A stretch of 64,000 bases of DNA from Asticcacaulis sp. AC460 (GCF_000495795.1 NZ_AWGD01000030.1:1-64000), one strand, 5' to 3'; counted from the stretch's first letter, positions 50,613 through 60,422 are shown. Program-made: numbers and translations. The notes: a model not told the origin generated them from the letters alone.

Positions 50613-51203
50613 ATGTCGAACCAGGAACCCATTCACAGCTTTTCGTCGCGCATCCTTGTCCTGCCCGAAGCCAATATCGACACGGACCAGATCATTCCGG
50701 CGCGCTTTCTGACCACCACCACCAAGGTCGGTCTCGGCAAGGTCGCCTTCAACGACTGGCGCTACAATGCCGACGGCTCCGACAAGCCGCATATCCTGAA
50801 TCAGATCGACCCGACCGAGCACCGCGTCCTGGTCGGCGGCAACAATTTCGGCTGCGGTTCATCGCGCGAACATGCTCCGTGGGCGCTGATGGACTACGGC
50901 TTCCAGGCCGTGATCTCGACCGAAATCGCCGACATCTTCAAGTCGAACTGCCTGAAGAACGGCCTGCTGCCGGTCGTAGTGTCCAAGGAGGTCCATGACA
51001 AGCTGCTGGCCAATCCGCAGCAGCGCGTTACCATCGACCTGCAACAGAACGCCCTGACGCTGGAAGACGGCACGGTCATCACCTTCGAGGTCGAGGCCTT
51101 CGCGCGTCAGTGTCTGCTGGAAGGCGTCGACGCCATGGGCTGGCTGCTGAAGCGCCTGCCCGACATTGAAAAATTTGAGCAATCCCACGGAAAGGCTGCG
51201 TAA
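50613..51203 (+). CDS. leuD: 3-isopropylmalate dehydratase small subunit
   Basis: The 196-residue swivel-domain subunit pairs with LeuC. Family features include 'DTDQIIPARFLTTT' and the substrate loop 'GGNNFGCGSSREHAPWAL'. Length is normal. It starts directly after leuC, and its stop shares a base with the leuB ATG, so leuC, leuD and leuB are translated as a block. Confidence 0.96.
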   Translation: MSNQEPIHSFSSRILVLPEANIDTDQIIPARFLTTTTKVGLGKVAFNDWRYNADGSDKPHILNQIDPTEHRVLVGGNNFGCGSSREHAPWALMDYGFQAVISTEIADIFKSNCLKNGLLPVVVSKEVHDKLLANPQQRVTIDLQQNALTLEDGTVITFEVEAFARQCLLEGVDAMGWLLKRLPDIEKFEQSHGKAA

Positions 51204-52270
51204 TGGCTTCTTTCAATATCGTCGTCCTCCCCGGTGACGGCATCGGTCCCGAAGTTGCGGCCGCTGGCGTCCAGGCGCTGAAGACGGTCGGCGAAGTATT
51301 CGGCCACACCTTCAACTTCGACGAAAAGCGGATCGGCGGCATCGCCATCGATACCGACAATAATCCGTACCCGGAAGACACCGACAAGGCTTGTCTGGCA
51401 GCCGATGCCGTACTGCTGGGCGCCGTCGGCGGCCCCAAGTGGGACCTGGGCAAGATGCGTCCGGAGCAGGGCCTGCTGGCCGTGCGTAAGTCGCTGGGCC
51501 TGTTCGCCAACCTGCGTCCGATGGACGTCAAGGCCTCCCAGGTGCACCGCTCGCCGCTGCGCGCCGACGTCGTGCAAGGCGCCGATCTGCTGATCGTCCG
51601 TGAACTGACGGGCGGCCTGTATTTCGGCAAGCAGACGCGGACGGAGACCTCCGCCACGGACGAATGCGTCTATACGGTCGCCGAAGTCGAGCGCGTGGCC
51701 CGAGTTGCCTTCGACGCCGCCCGCAAGCGCCGCAACAAGGTGACTTCGGTTGACAAGGCCAATGTCATCGAAACCTCGCGCCTGTGGCGTGAGACGGTGA
51801 TCCGCCTGCACAAGGAAGAGTATTCCGACGTCGAGCTGGAGCACGCCCTGGTCGATTCCATGGCGATGCACCTGGTCACCCGCCCGACCTCGTTCGACGT
51901 GATCGTCACCGAAAACATGTTCGGCGACATCCTGTCGGACCTGGCCTCGGTGCTGCCGGGCTCGATCGGCCTGCTGGGCTCAGCCTCGCTCGGCGCCACG
52001 GGCAAGGGCCTGTACGAACCGATCCACGGCTCGGCGCCGGACATCGCCGGCAAGGACCTGGCCAACCCGGTTGGGACCTTGAAATCGGTGGCCATGATGC
52101 TGCGCTTCTCGCTGAACCTTACCAAGGAAGCCGACGCGCTGGACGCGGCGATCGACGCCGTGGTCGAAAGCGGCTTCGTGACGCGCGATATCGGCGGCAC
52201 GGCTTCGGGCTCGGCGGTGGCCAAGGCGATTGTCGACAAGATTCGCGAGAACGCATTGACGGCGGCTTAA
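51203..52270 (+). CDS. leuB: 3-isopropylmalate dehydrogenase
   Basis: LeuB oxidatively decarboxylates isopropylmalate with NAD+. The 355-residue protein has 'LPGDGIGPEVAAAGV', the substrate loop 'VRELTGGLYFGK' and the NAD-binding 'YEPIHGSAPDIAGKDLANPV' (20 residues). It is the last gene of the operon and is followed by an intrinsic terminator. leuA is not in the window. Confidence 0.97.
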   Translation: MASFNIVVLPGDGIGPEVAAAGVQALKTVGEVFGHTFNFDEKRIGGIAIDTDNNPYPEDTDKACLAADAVLLGAVGGPKWDLGKMRPEQGLLAVRKSLGLFANLRPMDVKASQVHRSPLRADVVQGADLLIVRELTGGLYFGKQTRTETSATDECVYTVAEVERVARVAFDAARKRRNKVTSVDKANVIETSRLWRETVIRLHKEEYSDVELEHALVDSMAMHLVTRPTSFDVIVTENMFGDILSDLASVLPGSIGLLGSASLGATGKGLYEPIHGSAPDIAGKDLANPVGTLKSVAMMLRFSLNLTKEADALDAAIDAVVESGFVTRDIGGTASGSAVAKAIVDKIRENALTAA

Positions 52271-52320
52271 CCGCATCGGCGTAACCTCGTAATGAGACCA
52301 CCTCGCAAAGGTGAAAACTT

Positions 52321-52353
52321 GGGTCAGGACTTTCGGGTCCTGGCCCTTTCTTT
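52321..52353 (+). terminator. Terminator of the ilv-leu operon
   Basis: GGGTCAGGAC (52321-52330) pairs with GTCCTGGCCC (52337-52346) across TTTCGG (one G-T pair), followed by TTTCTTT. Confidence 0.85.
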
Positions 52354-52612
52354 ATGCGAGACGGCTGAGGTCCACGTCCCCGTCTATCTCGATCTGCTTG
52401 AGGCGCGACGTGTCACCGGCGACCAGCGACAGGCGCGATTTCGGGATGCCGAGGGTTTTGGCCAGAAAGGCGATCAAGGCCTCATTGGCGCGGCCTTCGA
52501 TGGGCGCCGCGCGGACCCGCACTTTCAGGAATCTACGCCCCTGCTCGTCTTCGCCCCAGCCGTCGACGGCATCTGCCGAAGCCCTGGGAGTCAGGCGTAT
52601 CGCAATCCTCAA
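52352..52612 (-). CDS. DUF167 (YggU) family protein
   Basis: The 86-residue protein matches the small YggU/DUF167 family: 'IRLTPRASADAVDGW', 'LKVRVRAAPIEGRANEALIA' (20 residues) and 'LSLVAGDTSRLKQIEI'. It is often found next to yggT, as here, and the two overlap by four bases. The biochemical role is unknown. Its 3' end touches the ilv-leu terminator from the other side. Confidence 0.9.
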   Translation of the reverse strand: MRIAIRLTPRASADAVDGWGEDEQGRRFLKVRVRAAPIEGRANEALIAFLAKTLGIPKSRLSLVAGDTSRLKQIEIDGDVDLSRLA

Positions 52613-52917
52613 GAACCGATCAGAGCGTAGAGGTTACGCTCGGCAATCGGCAGGAGTTGGCGCTGAATGGCGCCGATGATCAGCACAGCGATCAGGAAGC
52701 TGATGTCCAGCCCGCCGACCGACGGAATAAACCGGCGGAAGGGTTCAAGGATCGGCGCCGTGATGCGGTCCAGGACGTCGGCAATCCGCGCCATGGTCGG
52801 GTTACGCAAATTGACCACATTGAAGAAGACCAGCCAGCTCAGGATCATATAGGCGAACAGCACGAACAGGATGGCGCTGAACAAGCCATTCAGGACGTCG
52901 AAGATGAAACCAACCAT
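52609..52917 (-). CDS. YggT-family membrane protein
   Basis: The 102-residue protein has two hydrophobic regions separated by a loop with the family signature 'DRITAPILEPFRRFIPSVGG'. YggT proteins are linked to osmotic stress tolerance and cell-shape in other bacteria, but the mechanism is unclear. The start at 52917 is preceded by AAAGG. It is divergent from tRNA-Ala. Confidence 0.9.
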   Translation of the reverse strand: MVGFIFDVLNGLFSAILFVLFAYMILSWLVFFNVVNLRNPTMARIADVLDRITAPILEPFRRFIPSVGGLDISFLIAVLIIGAIQRQLLPIAERNLYALIGS

Positions 52918-52983
52918 TGCGGACCTTTCTCTGCCTGCTGGCAGATATAATGGATTCCGTAAGCCGTACAAGTTAAGGAGCGC

Positions 52984-53011
52984 TTGACATGCGTCGTTCT
53001 TGGCTTAAATA
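52984..53011 (+). promoter_or_regulatory. Promoter of tRNA-Ala
   Basis: TTGACA at 52984-52989, a 16-base spacer and TAAATA at 53006-53011 form a near-consensus promoter about 20 bases upstream of the tRNA 5' end. Confidence 0.8.
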
Positions 53012-53033
53012 GACGGCTCCTTGCGGAAGGCAC

Positions 53034-53109
53034 GGGGCTATAGCTCAGTTGGTAGAGCGCCTCGTTCGCAATGAGGAGGCCAGCGGTTCGAATCCGCTTA
53101 GCTCCACCA
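53034..53109 (+). tRNA. tRNA-Ala (anticodon CGC)
   Basis: A full cloverleaf can be drawn: acceptor GGGGCTA/TAGCTCC with the G3-U70 alanine identity pair, D arm GCTCAGTTGGTAGAGC, anticodon loop TTCGCAA giving CGC, T arm CAGCGGTTCGAATCCGCTT-like (GCGG-TTCGAAT-CCGC), and an encoded CCA. Confidence 0.97.
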
Positions 53110-53136
53110 CCCGTCCTTCCGGTTCTCCCTTACATG

Positions 53137-54099
53137 TTATGACGTCTTCAGGTGTTCGTCGAAGAACGCCACCACCAGATTCGCCGTGATGGCCAGGCCC
53201 TTGGCAGGGTCGACCTCGCCGAAGGCCTTACGGCGGCGGTCTTGCGGAACATGCCCCGACAACAGGGCGGCATCAAGAAAGTTCAGGTGCCGGAAGTCCG
53301 CGCGCTGCACCAGATGCGGCGCGGCAGATGCCTGGCTGACGGCCGCCCAGTCGCGTTCGCTCCGGGCGATGCTGTTCGCCGGCTCGCCAGGCGTGATGCT
53401 GCGGACATGCAGAAGCGGCTGTTTCGGCCGGGCCGCCAGCGCATCGTCGGCATAGTCGCCGTCAAGGTTGACCACGGCGCGGATCGCCGGGTTGCGGGAA
53501 GCCGCCAGAACTGCCGCCGCACCGCCGACAGAGTGTCCAAAGACGCCAACGGGCGAATGGCTGCGGAGGCTTTTGTCCGCCAGAACCGAGAGGATCGCTT
53601 CCGCCGTCTTGGCATAGGGCGGGTGCGACCCGGCGTCGGGCAGGTCGCTGAGCGCTGCTACGACATAGCCATGGCTGGCAATATCCTCGCACGGGACGCG
53701 ATAATCCTGCCCCGTCAGGTACCAGCCCGGCGCAAATACCAGCAGCGGCCAGGCGCCTTTCGCCATGGGCGCATCCGGGATGGCGTGACCGTGCGCCTCG
53801 GCCAGGGCCTGAGCCACCGGGCCGCCGAAGCGCCGCGTCAGTTGCGCCGCATGACCAGGCGACATCACGGGGGCGGGATGGGTCGAGGCCGACGGCTGTC
53901 CTTGTGCGGGGTAGAAGACGATCACGGCGCCTGCGCCCGAGGTCACCAGACCGGAGCGGCCGATGGCATAGGGTCCGTCGGGCCTGGGCGGCGAGAACAC
54001 CGGCGCCGGTACGGCGACGTGCGGCTCGCTGCGGCAACCGGTCGCCGATAGCAATGCGGCCGCAGAGCCCGCCAGACATGTCCGTCGATCGATCGTCAT
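53137..54099 (-). CDS. Exported alpha/beta hydrolase (PAF-acetylhydrolase/dienelactone-hydrolase type)
   Basis: The 320-residue protein starts with a Tat-like or lipoprotein-like leader 'MTIDRRTCLAGSAAALLSAT' followed by GC. The nucleophile elbow is 'GVFGHSVGGAAAVLA', the oxyanion region 'LLVFAPGWYLTG', and a later His candidate lies in 'ADFRHLNFLDAALL'. It resembles PAF-acetylhydrolase-like esterases. The lipobox is weak, so whether it is a lipoprotein is uncertain. The start at 54099 is preferred to one nine codons upstream. Confidence 0.8.
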   Translation of the reverse strand: MTIDRRTCLAGSAAALLSATGCRSEPHVAVPAPVFSPPRPDGPYAIGRSGLVTSGAGAVIVFYPAQGQPSASTHPAPVMSPGHAAQLTRRFGGPVAQALAEAHGHAIPDAPMAKGAWPLLVFAPGWYLTGQDYRVPCEDIASHGYVVAALSDLPDAGSHPPYAKTAEAILSVLADKSLRSHSPVGVFGHSVGGAAAVLAASRNPAIRAVVNLDGDYADDALAARPKQPLLHVRSITPGEPANSIARSERDWAAVSQASAAPHLVQRADFRHLNFLDAALLSGHVPQDRRRKAFGEVDPAKGLAITANLVVAFFDEHLKTS

Positions 54100-54220
54100 C
54101 GCGCCTCCGTCCCTACAGTGCACCAAGGCCGCGATGAGGGAAAGACCCTAAGCGGTAAGGTTGACAGGGTCCCGATTACCATTACGGTCGGCGACCAACA
54201 TCCAGCCGGGGATTGGCGTC

Positions 54221-55795
54221 ATGCATCTGTTTGAACTCGTGATCGCCATGTTGCTGGCGATCATCGTGCTCCACTTCATCGCCCGCAAACTGAACCTGCC
54301 GCCCGCCGTGGCGCTGCTGGCCGGCGGGACCCTGCTAGCCTTTATCCCGGGCCTGCCGCAGATCCATCTCGATCCGGCCCTGGTCCTGGTCATCTTCCTG
54401 CCGCCGCTGCTGATGGACGGCGCCTGGTTCATCCCGTTCGCGCAACTGCGCAAGCATATCCTGGGCGTCGGATCGCTGGCCATCGGCGCGGTGATCTTCA
54501 CCACCGTCGTGGTCGCCGTCGTCACCCACTGGCTGTTCCCTGCCCTGCCCTGGGCCGCCTGCGCCGCGCTGGGCGCCATCGTCGCGCCGCCCGACGCCGT
54601 CTCGGCCCGCGCCGTGCTGCAGCAGGTCCACCTACCCAAGCGCCCTGCTATCCTGCTGGAAGGCGAAAGCCTGCTCAACGACGCCACCGGCCTCGTGCTG
54701 TTCCGCTTTGCCGTGGCGGCCGGGGTGACCGGTGCCTTCAGCGCGGTCGAGGCCGTGCAGAGCTTTGCCATCCTGGCCATCGGCGGGGCCGTGGTCGGCG
54801 CGGTCATTGCCGGCATCTGGGTGAAGCTGGCCAAACACCTGAAGGACGAATACCTGATCATCGCCGCCTCGTGCCTGACCGCCTGGGCTTCCTATCTGGC
54901 TGGCGAAATGCTGCATGTTTCGGGGGTTATTGCGTGCGTCGTGGCGGGCCTGATCTGCGGCTGGTACCAGCATGTCGTCTTCTCCGCCGCTGTCCGGATG
55001 CGCGGCACCTCCTTCTGGACGGTGATGATCTTCCTGATGGAAGCCATGGTTTTCATGCTGATCGGCTCGTCGCTGCGCGGCGTGCTGGAACGGGTCGGCG
55101 GCTTCGGCGTGATCGTCGAACAGATGGCGGTGCCGATCCTGCTGATCCTGCTGGCCCTGACCCTGGCGCGGTTCGCCTGGGTGTTTGGGGGCGACCTGAT
55201 CGCCGCCGGCCTGAATCGGATGGGCTGGAAAACATGCACGCCACTGGGGGCCAAGTGCTCCACGGTGATCAGCTGGGCCGGGATGCGCGGCGTGGTGACG
55301 CTGGCGGTTGCGCTCAGCGTGCCGGAAAATTTCCCCGGCCGTGACTTCATGCTGGTGACGGCGTTCGCGGTCATCCTGGGGACTGTGGTGATCCAGGGCA
55401 TGACCCTGGGCCAGGTCATCCGCTGGGCCGATCTCAAGGAGCACGAAGCCGATCGCGCCCGCATGACCATGAGCCAGGCCGAGGCCTCCATGGCCCAGGC
55501 CCAGGCTGTGGTGGTTCAAAAACTGGCCTATGACGAAGACGGCAAGCTGGTCCACCCACAACTGCTGGAGCGTTACAGCAAACGCGCCGTGATCAGCGTG
55601 GAATATGCTGCCGACAAGGAGAGCTTCACGCCGCGCCTGCACGCCCATTTCGACTTGATTCTGGCGGCGGTGGCCGCCGGCCGCGCCGAGTTGATCCGGC
55701 TGCACCGCGCCGGCGAGATCGATGATCACACCCTGCATGAACTGGAGCGTGATCTGGATCTGGAAGAGCTGAGCGCGATCTCGGCAAAGGCCTGA
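54221..55795 (+). CDS. Na+/H+ antiporter, CPA1 family
   Basis: The 524-residue protein has about twelve transmembrane helices and the CPA1 signatures 'EGESLLNDATGLVLF' (the Asn-Asp pair for ion binding) and 'SWAGMRGVVTLAVALSVP'. A cytoplasmic C-terminal domain of about 110 residues with helical repeats ('MSQAEASMAQAQAVVVQKLA') probably regulates activity. The ATG at 54221 starts directly at the first helix; an earlier ATG adds 20 hydrophilic residues. Confidence 0.92.
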   Translation: MHLFELVIAMLLAIIVLHFIARKLNLPPAVALLAGGTLLAFIPGLPQIHLDPALVLVIFLPPLLMDGAWFIPFAQLRKHILGVGSLAIGAVIFTTVVVAVVTHWLFPALPWAACAALGAIVAPPDAVSARAVLQQVHLPKRPAILLEGESLLNDATGLVLFRFAVAAGVTGAFSAVEAVQSFAILAIGGAVVGAVIAGIWVKLAKHLKDEYLIIAASCLTAWASYLAGEMLHVSGVIACVVAGLICGWYQHVVFSAAVRMRGTSFWTVMIFLMEAMVFMLIGSSLRGVLERVGGFGVIVEQMAVPILLILLALTLARFAWVFGGDLIAAGLNRMGWKTCTPLGAKCSTVISWAGMRGVVTLAVALSVPENFPGRDFMLVTAFAVILGTVVIQGMTLGQVIRWADLKEHEADRARMTMSQAEASMAQAQAVVVQKLAYDEDGKLVHPQLLERYSKRAVISVEYAADKESFTPRLHAHFDLILAAVAAGRAELIRLHRAGEIDDHTLHELERDLDLEELSAISAKA

Positions 55796-55800
55796 AGCCG

Positions 55801-57789
55801 TCAGGTGCCGTAGCGCGCGACCAGGGACGTCATCTCCGGCGCTACGGCTTCGGCGAAGCGGATGCCGATCTCGCTGCTGCCCCGGCGGACGATCAGGCAG
55901 TGATGTGTCCCGCCATTGTCACCGATTTCCAGGTCGAAACTGTCCGGCACCTTGCGCGGGTCGTTGGTGATCACCTTGGCGCCGCGCTTGGAGATATTGC
56001 GCAGGGAACAGGGGATTTTCACTCCGGCGCTGGTGATGATCATGCCCGGCCGCGCCGTGCGGATGCGGGTGTCGAAGCGGCGCTCCTCCATGCCGATGAT
56101 CCAGTCGTCGAGATTGCGCCCGATGCTGGCCACGCCGCTGGTCGCGACATGCATGTTGGATGAAATCTCCTCGGTAGCGACGCTCTGCTCCTGGATCGAC
56201 TCGACGGCGTGGTCGACATAGGACTGCACCTCGTCGACCGCGTCGGTGATCGACGACAGGGCGGCGACGACCTGGTCCGACAGGGTCTGCATGGCGGCGA
56301 TTTCCGCCGATATCCGCTTGGTCGCCGCGCTGGTCTGCGACGCCAGTTGCTTGACCTCGTTGGCGACGACGGCAAAGCCCTTGCCGGCCTCTCCGGCGCG
56401 GGCGGATTCGATGGTGGCGTTCAGCGCCAGCAGGTTGATCTGGCCGGCGACCTGGGCGATCAGTTGGACCACGCCGTCCATGGCCTGAGCGGCGCGGCGC
56501 ATGTCCGAGGTCGAGGTCCCGGCGCCGTGGGTGCGGGCGTGGATCTGCTGGACGGCGTCGCGGGTGCGGCCCATGCTGTCAACGATCATCCCGACCTGGA
56601 CGTGCATCTCTTCGGCAGCCGAAGCGACGGCCTCGACATTGTTCAGGGTCTCGTCAGCGGCTTCGACAGCGCGGGTGCGCGCCGACATGGAGGCCGTGAT
56701 ATCGGTGGCGTATTTGACGATCTTGACCGGCCGGCCGGCAGCGTCGATGATCGGATTGTAGGTCGCCTGGAGCCAGATCGGCTTATCGTTCTTGCCGAAG
56801 CGCTGGTAGATGGCCGAGACCGGCTGGCCCGAGCGCAGCTTGTCCCAGAAATGGGCGTATTCCGGGCTTTCGGCATAGTCGCGTTTGACGAACATCTTGT
56901 GATGCTGGCCCTTGACCTCGTTGAGGCCGTAGCCCGTCGCCGCCAGGAAGTTCGGGTTGGCGTCCAGGATGATGCCGTCCAGGGTGAAGGCGATCACCGC
57001 CTGGGTGCGGTTTATGGCTTCGATCTGGCCTTCGTAGTCGGCGTTGCGTATCTTTTCCGCGGTGACGTCAGTGGCGAACTTGACCACCTTCATCGGCTTG
57101 CCGCCGGCATCCATGATCGGGCTGTAGGTAGCGCGGATCCACACTTCGCGGCCACCCTTGGCGAGGCGACGGTACTCCGCCGCCTGGAACTCGCCCCTAC
57201 GCAGCGCCGCCCAGAAAGCCCGGTAGGAGGGATGTCCGGCTTCTTCAGGCGGGACGAACAGGCGATGGTTCTGACCGACGACCTCGCCGCGGGTGTAGCC
57301 CATGGTTGAAAGAAAGTTGCTGTTGGCGTCCAGGATGGTGCCGTCCATGGTGAAAGAGATAACCGCCTGGGAGCGCTGGATGGCGGCGATCTGGCCGGCG
57401 TCGTCGACCGATTGATGCTTTTCGGCGGTGATGTCGCTGGCGATCTTGACGATGGCCGTGACCCGGCCCAGGGCATCGGTAATCGGGTTGTAGGTGGCCT
57501 GCAGCCAGATGTGACGGCCGCCGGCGGCGATGCGTTCGAACTCGCCTTCCTTGAACTCGCCGGTGCGAAGTTCGGCCCAGAAGCTGCGGTAAACCTCGGT
57601 GTTGGCGGCACCCTCGGGCATGAACAGGCTGTGGTGCCGGCCGACGATCTGGCTGGTCGTGTAGCCCATGGTCTTCAGGAAATTGTCATTGGCGTCCAGG
57701 ATGGTGCCATCCGGCCGGAAACGGATCACCGCCAAAGACTTGTCGACGGCCCGACGAAAGGCGCTGTCATCCGATCCAAACAAACCCAT
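55801..57789 (-). CDS. Soluble PAS-PAS-PAS methyl-accepting chemotaxis protein with C-terminal PilZ domain
   Basis: The 662-residue protein has no transmembrane segment. Three PAS domains follow one another (each with 'ILDANxNFLxxxGY' and '[16 protein letters not shown]'-type cores, at about residues 10-125, 130-250 and 255-370). An MCP signalling hairpin is seen as '[20 protein letters not shown]' (20 residues). A PilZ domain ends the protein, with RFDTR and NISKRG matching RxxxR and (D/N)xSxxG. It should sense an internal signal, perhaps redox via FAD or heme, and bind c-di-GMP. Confidence 0.88.
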   Translation of the reverse strand: MGLFGSDDSAFRRAVDKSLAVIRFRPDGTILDANDNFLKTMGYTTSQIVGRHHSLFMPEGAANTEVYRSFWAELRTGEFKEGEFERIAAGGRHIWLQATYNPITDALGRVTAIVKIASDITAEKHQSVDDAGQIAAIQRSQAVISFTMDGTILDANSNFLSTMGYTRGEVVGQNHRLFVPPEEAGHPSYRAFWAALRRGEFQAAEYRRLAKGGREVWIRATYSPIMDAGGKPMKVVKFATDVTAEKIRNADYEGQIEAINRTQAVIAFTLDGIILDANPNFLAATGYGLNEVKGQHHKMFVKRDYAESPEYAHFWDKLRSGQPVSAIYQRFGKNDKPIWLQATYNPIIDAAGRPVKIVKYATDITASMSARTRAVEAADETLNNVEAVASAAEEMHVQVGMIVDSMGRTRDAVQQIHARTHGAGTSTSDMRRAAQAMDGVVQLIAQVAGQINLLALNATIESARAGEAGKGFAVVANEVKQLASQTSAATKRISAEIAAMQTLSDQVVAALSSITDAVDEVQSYVDHAVESIQEQSVATEEISSNMHVATSGVASIGRNLDDWIIGMEERRFDTRIRTARPGMIITSAGVKIPCSLRNISKRGAKVITNDPRKVPDSFDLEIGDNGGTHHCLIVRRGSSEIGIRFAEAVAPEMTSLVARYGT

Positions 57790-57911
57790 GGTCACGATCC
57801 GGCAAACGATTACACTCGCCGACAGTGTTAACAAAGGCCGTAAATTTAGGCTTAATTTGGCAAATCCGGAGTTATATTTCGTTTAATTTCGCGTTATGCG
57901 ATCGCATCAAC

Positions 57912-57935
57912 GAGTCGGTGAGTTGGTGAGTTGGT
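57912..57935. repeat. Short tandem repeat (3 x 8 bp)
   Basis: GAGTCGGT followed by two exact copies of GAGTTGGT forms a small tandem repeat at the edge of an AT-rich region (57900-58025). The remaining intergenic bases hold nothing else that I can support. Confidence 0.6.
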
Positions 57936-58025
57936 GACTGCATGACATATCTCGCTAAGCATTACATAAATGATTAAGTTTGTATTCAATTTTTTGAAAT
58001 AAAAATTAAACATACCGCTTTTTCT

Positions 58026-58913
58026 TTACGTAACTCTTGCCTGACCAAAATTATTTCGGCCGATATAGTAGCTACTAGGACCCGTCTGCTCTACTGACAA
58101 AGTGTAGTTCGAGTGAAAAATTCGAGGCTGATTTCTTTCAAATACGTCAAAGTAGGTAACTTCCATATCAATTTCGCCCGAAGATGTTCGCATAAACTCT
58201 CGTCCAGACTCACCAAAAAACCAAAAATAAAGAACTTCACTTTGATTTGGTGCTAAAGCCGAAAGACGACGTGTGCGACCGTCAAATTTTTTTGGCGCAA
58301 TGCCTGTAGGTTCATACTTAACCCATAAGGTGGCATTGACAGCCACTCCCAAAGCGGGAGTTGAACCAAAATTAGTAACTGTCAAAGCGAAAATTAGTAA
58401 ATCCTGATAGTCATCTCCATCAGGATTGAAGCGTAATGGATCATATTCAATCGTAGGCCCATCAGCCAAAACCCAAGCTCTATCGGCTTTTAACAACTCT
58501 CCAGCACTGTTGGCAGCCAGCATCGCAGCATTTGCAGACCGTCTTGCTTCTCGAAAGGTGAGAGCTACCGCAATCAAAGCCGCAAAATTAATAACCGTGC
58601 CGACAATAAAGGCTATGGCAGTCCAATTTGCACTGTCGCGAGCTGCATCTGCCGCTTTCCATTGGGCGCATAAGTCGGAGGTCCGCAAGTCCATTGACGG
58701 ATCACAAGGCCAGCTTTCGGGCGCATAGCTGCTAGCCATAGCTGTCTCAAGAGTCGCCGCCAGACCAGCCATCTGCATTTCCCGGTGCTGCCCGTTCGAA
58801 TTCTTCCACAACAGAATGAGGTTGGAAAAGGTCAGCGCAGCCAGAAAACAGACCAGAATCGGCAACGCGATCTTGGTCCAATTCCGACTCGACTCAGATG
58901 TGCCCTCACCCAT
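58026..58913 (-). CDS. Hypothetical membrane protein of an AT-rich island
   Basis: The 295-residue protein has one N-terminal transmembrane helix (ALPILVCFLAALTFSNLILL), a Cys-containing loop, a second helix (AIAFIVGTVINFAALIAVAL) and a C-terminal beta-rich domain of about 150 residues. The domain begins 'LLKADRAWVLADGPTIEYD' and has an Ig-like strand pattern. Similar two-helix proteins are scattered as accessory genes. The gene and its 3' flank are clearly AT-richer than the surroundings, suggesting transfer. Function unknown. Confidence 0.7.
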   Translation of the reverse strand: MGEGTSESSRNWTKIALPILVCFLAALTFSNLILLWKNSNGQHREMQMAGLAATLETAMASSYAPESWPCDPSMDLRTSDLCAQWKAADAARDSANWTAIAFIVGTVINFAALIAVALTFREARRSANAAMLAANSAGELLKADRAWVLADGPTIEYDPLRFNPDGDDYQDLLIFALTVTNFGSTPALGVAVNATLWVKYEPTGIAPKKFDGRTRRLSALAPNQSEVLYFWFFGESGREFMRTSSGEIDMEVTYFDVFERNQPRIFHSNYTLSVEQTGPSSYYIGRNNFGQARVT

Positions 58914-58973
58914 GTCCGCAGGCTGACATAAACGAGCAATTGCCTCAAGCGCCCCTGATCGTTGAAGCCTCCA

Positions 58974-60380
58974 CTATCCAGGCAAAAAGATCTTCTGGGG
59001 GTTCATCAGATTATGCGGGTCCAGGGTCTGTTTGATGGCGCGCATGGTGGCCACGGCGTCGGCGCTGTGTTCCTGGACCAGGTATTCGCGCTTGTTCAGC
59101 CCGATGCCGTGCTCGCCGGTGCAGGTGCCGCCGCAGGCCAGGGCGCGCTCGATCATCGCCTGGTAGACCTTTTTCGCCCGGGCGCGTTCTTCCGGAGCGT
59201 TGGGATCGAGGCAGAACAGGACGTGGAAATTGCCGTCGCCGACATGGCCGACGATCGGCGCCAATAACCCTTCGCGGGCGATATCGGCGTGGACCGCGGT
59301 CACCGCTTCGTGCAGGTGCGACAGCGGCACGCAGACATCCGACGACCACACCACCGCCCCTGGACGCAGGGATTTGCTGGCGAAATAGGCGTTATGACGC
59401 GCCTTCCACAGCCGGCTGCGGTCCTCGGCCGCCGTCGCCCACTGGAAACCCTCACCGCCATTGTCAGCCGCGATCTCGGCGGCCATTTCCGCCTGTTCGG
59501 CCACGGAGGCGTCGCTGCCGTGGAATTCGATGAACAGGTGCGGTTTGTCCGGCAGGCCCAGCTGCGACCAGGCATTGCAGGCGCGGACCTGGGCTTGGTC
59601 GAGGAACTCGACCCGCGCCACGGGGATGCCCGACAGCATGATCTGCTGGACGGCAGTGATGGCGCCGCCGATGGTGTCGAAGGCGCAGGTCGCCGCGCCG
59701 ATCGCCGCCGGCAGGCCGTGAAGTTTCAGGCGGATTTCGGTGATAATCCCCAGCGTGCCTTCGGAGCCGATATAGAGATGGGTCAGGTCATAGCCTGCCG
59801 CCGACTTGCGCGCCCTGCCGCCGGTTCTGATCACTGTGCCGTCGGGTTGGACCACGGTCAGGCCCAGGACATTGTGCGCCATGGTGCCGTAGCGGACAGC
59901 GTTCGTCCCTGAGGCCCGGGTCGAGGCCATGCCGCCGATCGAGGCATTGGCGCCCGGATCGATCGGGAAAAACAGCCCCTGGTGGCGCAGGTCGTGATTG
60001 AGCTGTTCGCGCGTCACTCCGGCTTCGACCAGGACGTCCATATTGTCGGCGCTGACGTCGAGGATGGCGTCCATGCGCGCCAGGTTGATGGCCAGCCCGC
60101 CCAAAGGTGCGGTGATATGGCCTTCCAGCGAGGTGCCGGCGCCCGAGGCGATCATCGGCACGCGATAGCGGGTGCAGAGGGCGGCGATCTGCGACACCTC
60201 TTCGGTGGTCAGCGGAAAGGCGACCGCATCGGGCGGATAGGCTTCGGGAAAGGCTTCACCGGTAGCGTATTGCGCGCGGACGGCTTGCGAGAGTGACAAC
60301 CGGTCGCCCAGCAAGGTGCGCAGGTCGTGGAGGCATTGTGGTGAGATCGTGCCGTGAACCGGCGTGTGCGGCGTGTCCAT
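58974..60380 (-). CDS. FAD-linked oxidase, D-lactate dehydrogenase/glycolate oxidase (GlcD) type
   Basis: The 468-residue protein has the PCMH-type FAD domain ('MIASGAGTSLEGHITAPLGG', 'DPGANASIGGMASTRASGTN', 20 residues each) and the C-terminal 'CTGEHGIGLNKREYLVQEHS' of FAD-linked 2-hydroxy-acid dehydrogenases. His and Asp near 'GHVGDGNFHVLF' probably bind metal and substrate. It lacks an Fe-S domain and has no GlcE/F neighbours, so a stand-alone D-lactate (LDHD-like) or D-2-hydroxy acid dehydrogenase is most likely. Confidence 0.9.
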   Translation of the reverse strand: MDTPHTPVHGTISPQCLHDLRTLLGDRLSLSQAVRAQYATGEAFPEAYPPDAVAFPLTTEEVSQIAALCTRYRVPMIASGAGTSLEGHITAPLGGLAINLARMDAILDVSADNMDVLVEAGVTREQLNHDLRHQGLFFPIDPGANASIGGMASTRASGTNAVRYGTMAHNVLGLTVVQPDGTVIRTGGRARKSAAGYDLTHLYIGSEGTLGIITEIRLKLHGLPAAIGAATCAFDTIGGAITAVQQIMLSGIPVARVEFLDQAQVRACNAWSQLGLPDKPHLFIEFHGSDASVAEQAEMAAEIAADNGGEGFQWATAAEDRSRLWKARHNAYFASKSLRPGAVVWSSDVCVPLSHLHEAVTAVHADIAREGLLAPIVGHVGDGNFHVLFCLDPNAPEERARAKKVYQAMIERALACGGTCTGEHGIGLNKREYLVQEHSADAVATMRAIKQTLDPHNLMNPQKIFLPG

Positions 60381-60422
60381 GGCGCCATATTACTCCACCC
60401 TGCTGCGGGCAGCCATAGCCAC

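Noticed and set aside
49104-50822. A 572-codon minus-strand frame opposite leuC and leuD
   Set aside because: It mirrors the codon bias of leuC/leuD and has no domain; leuC and leuD are certain.
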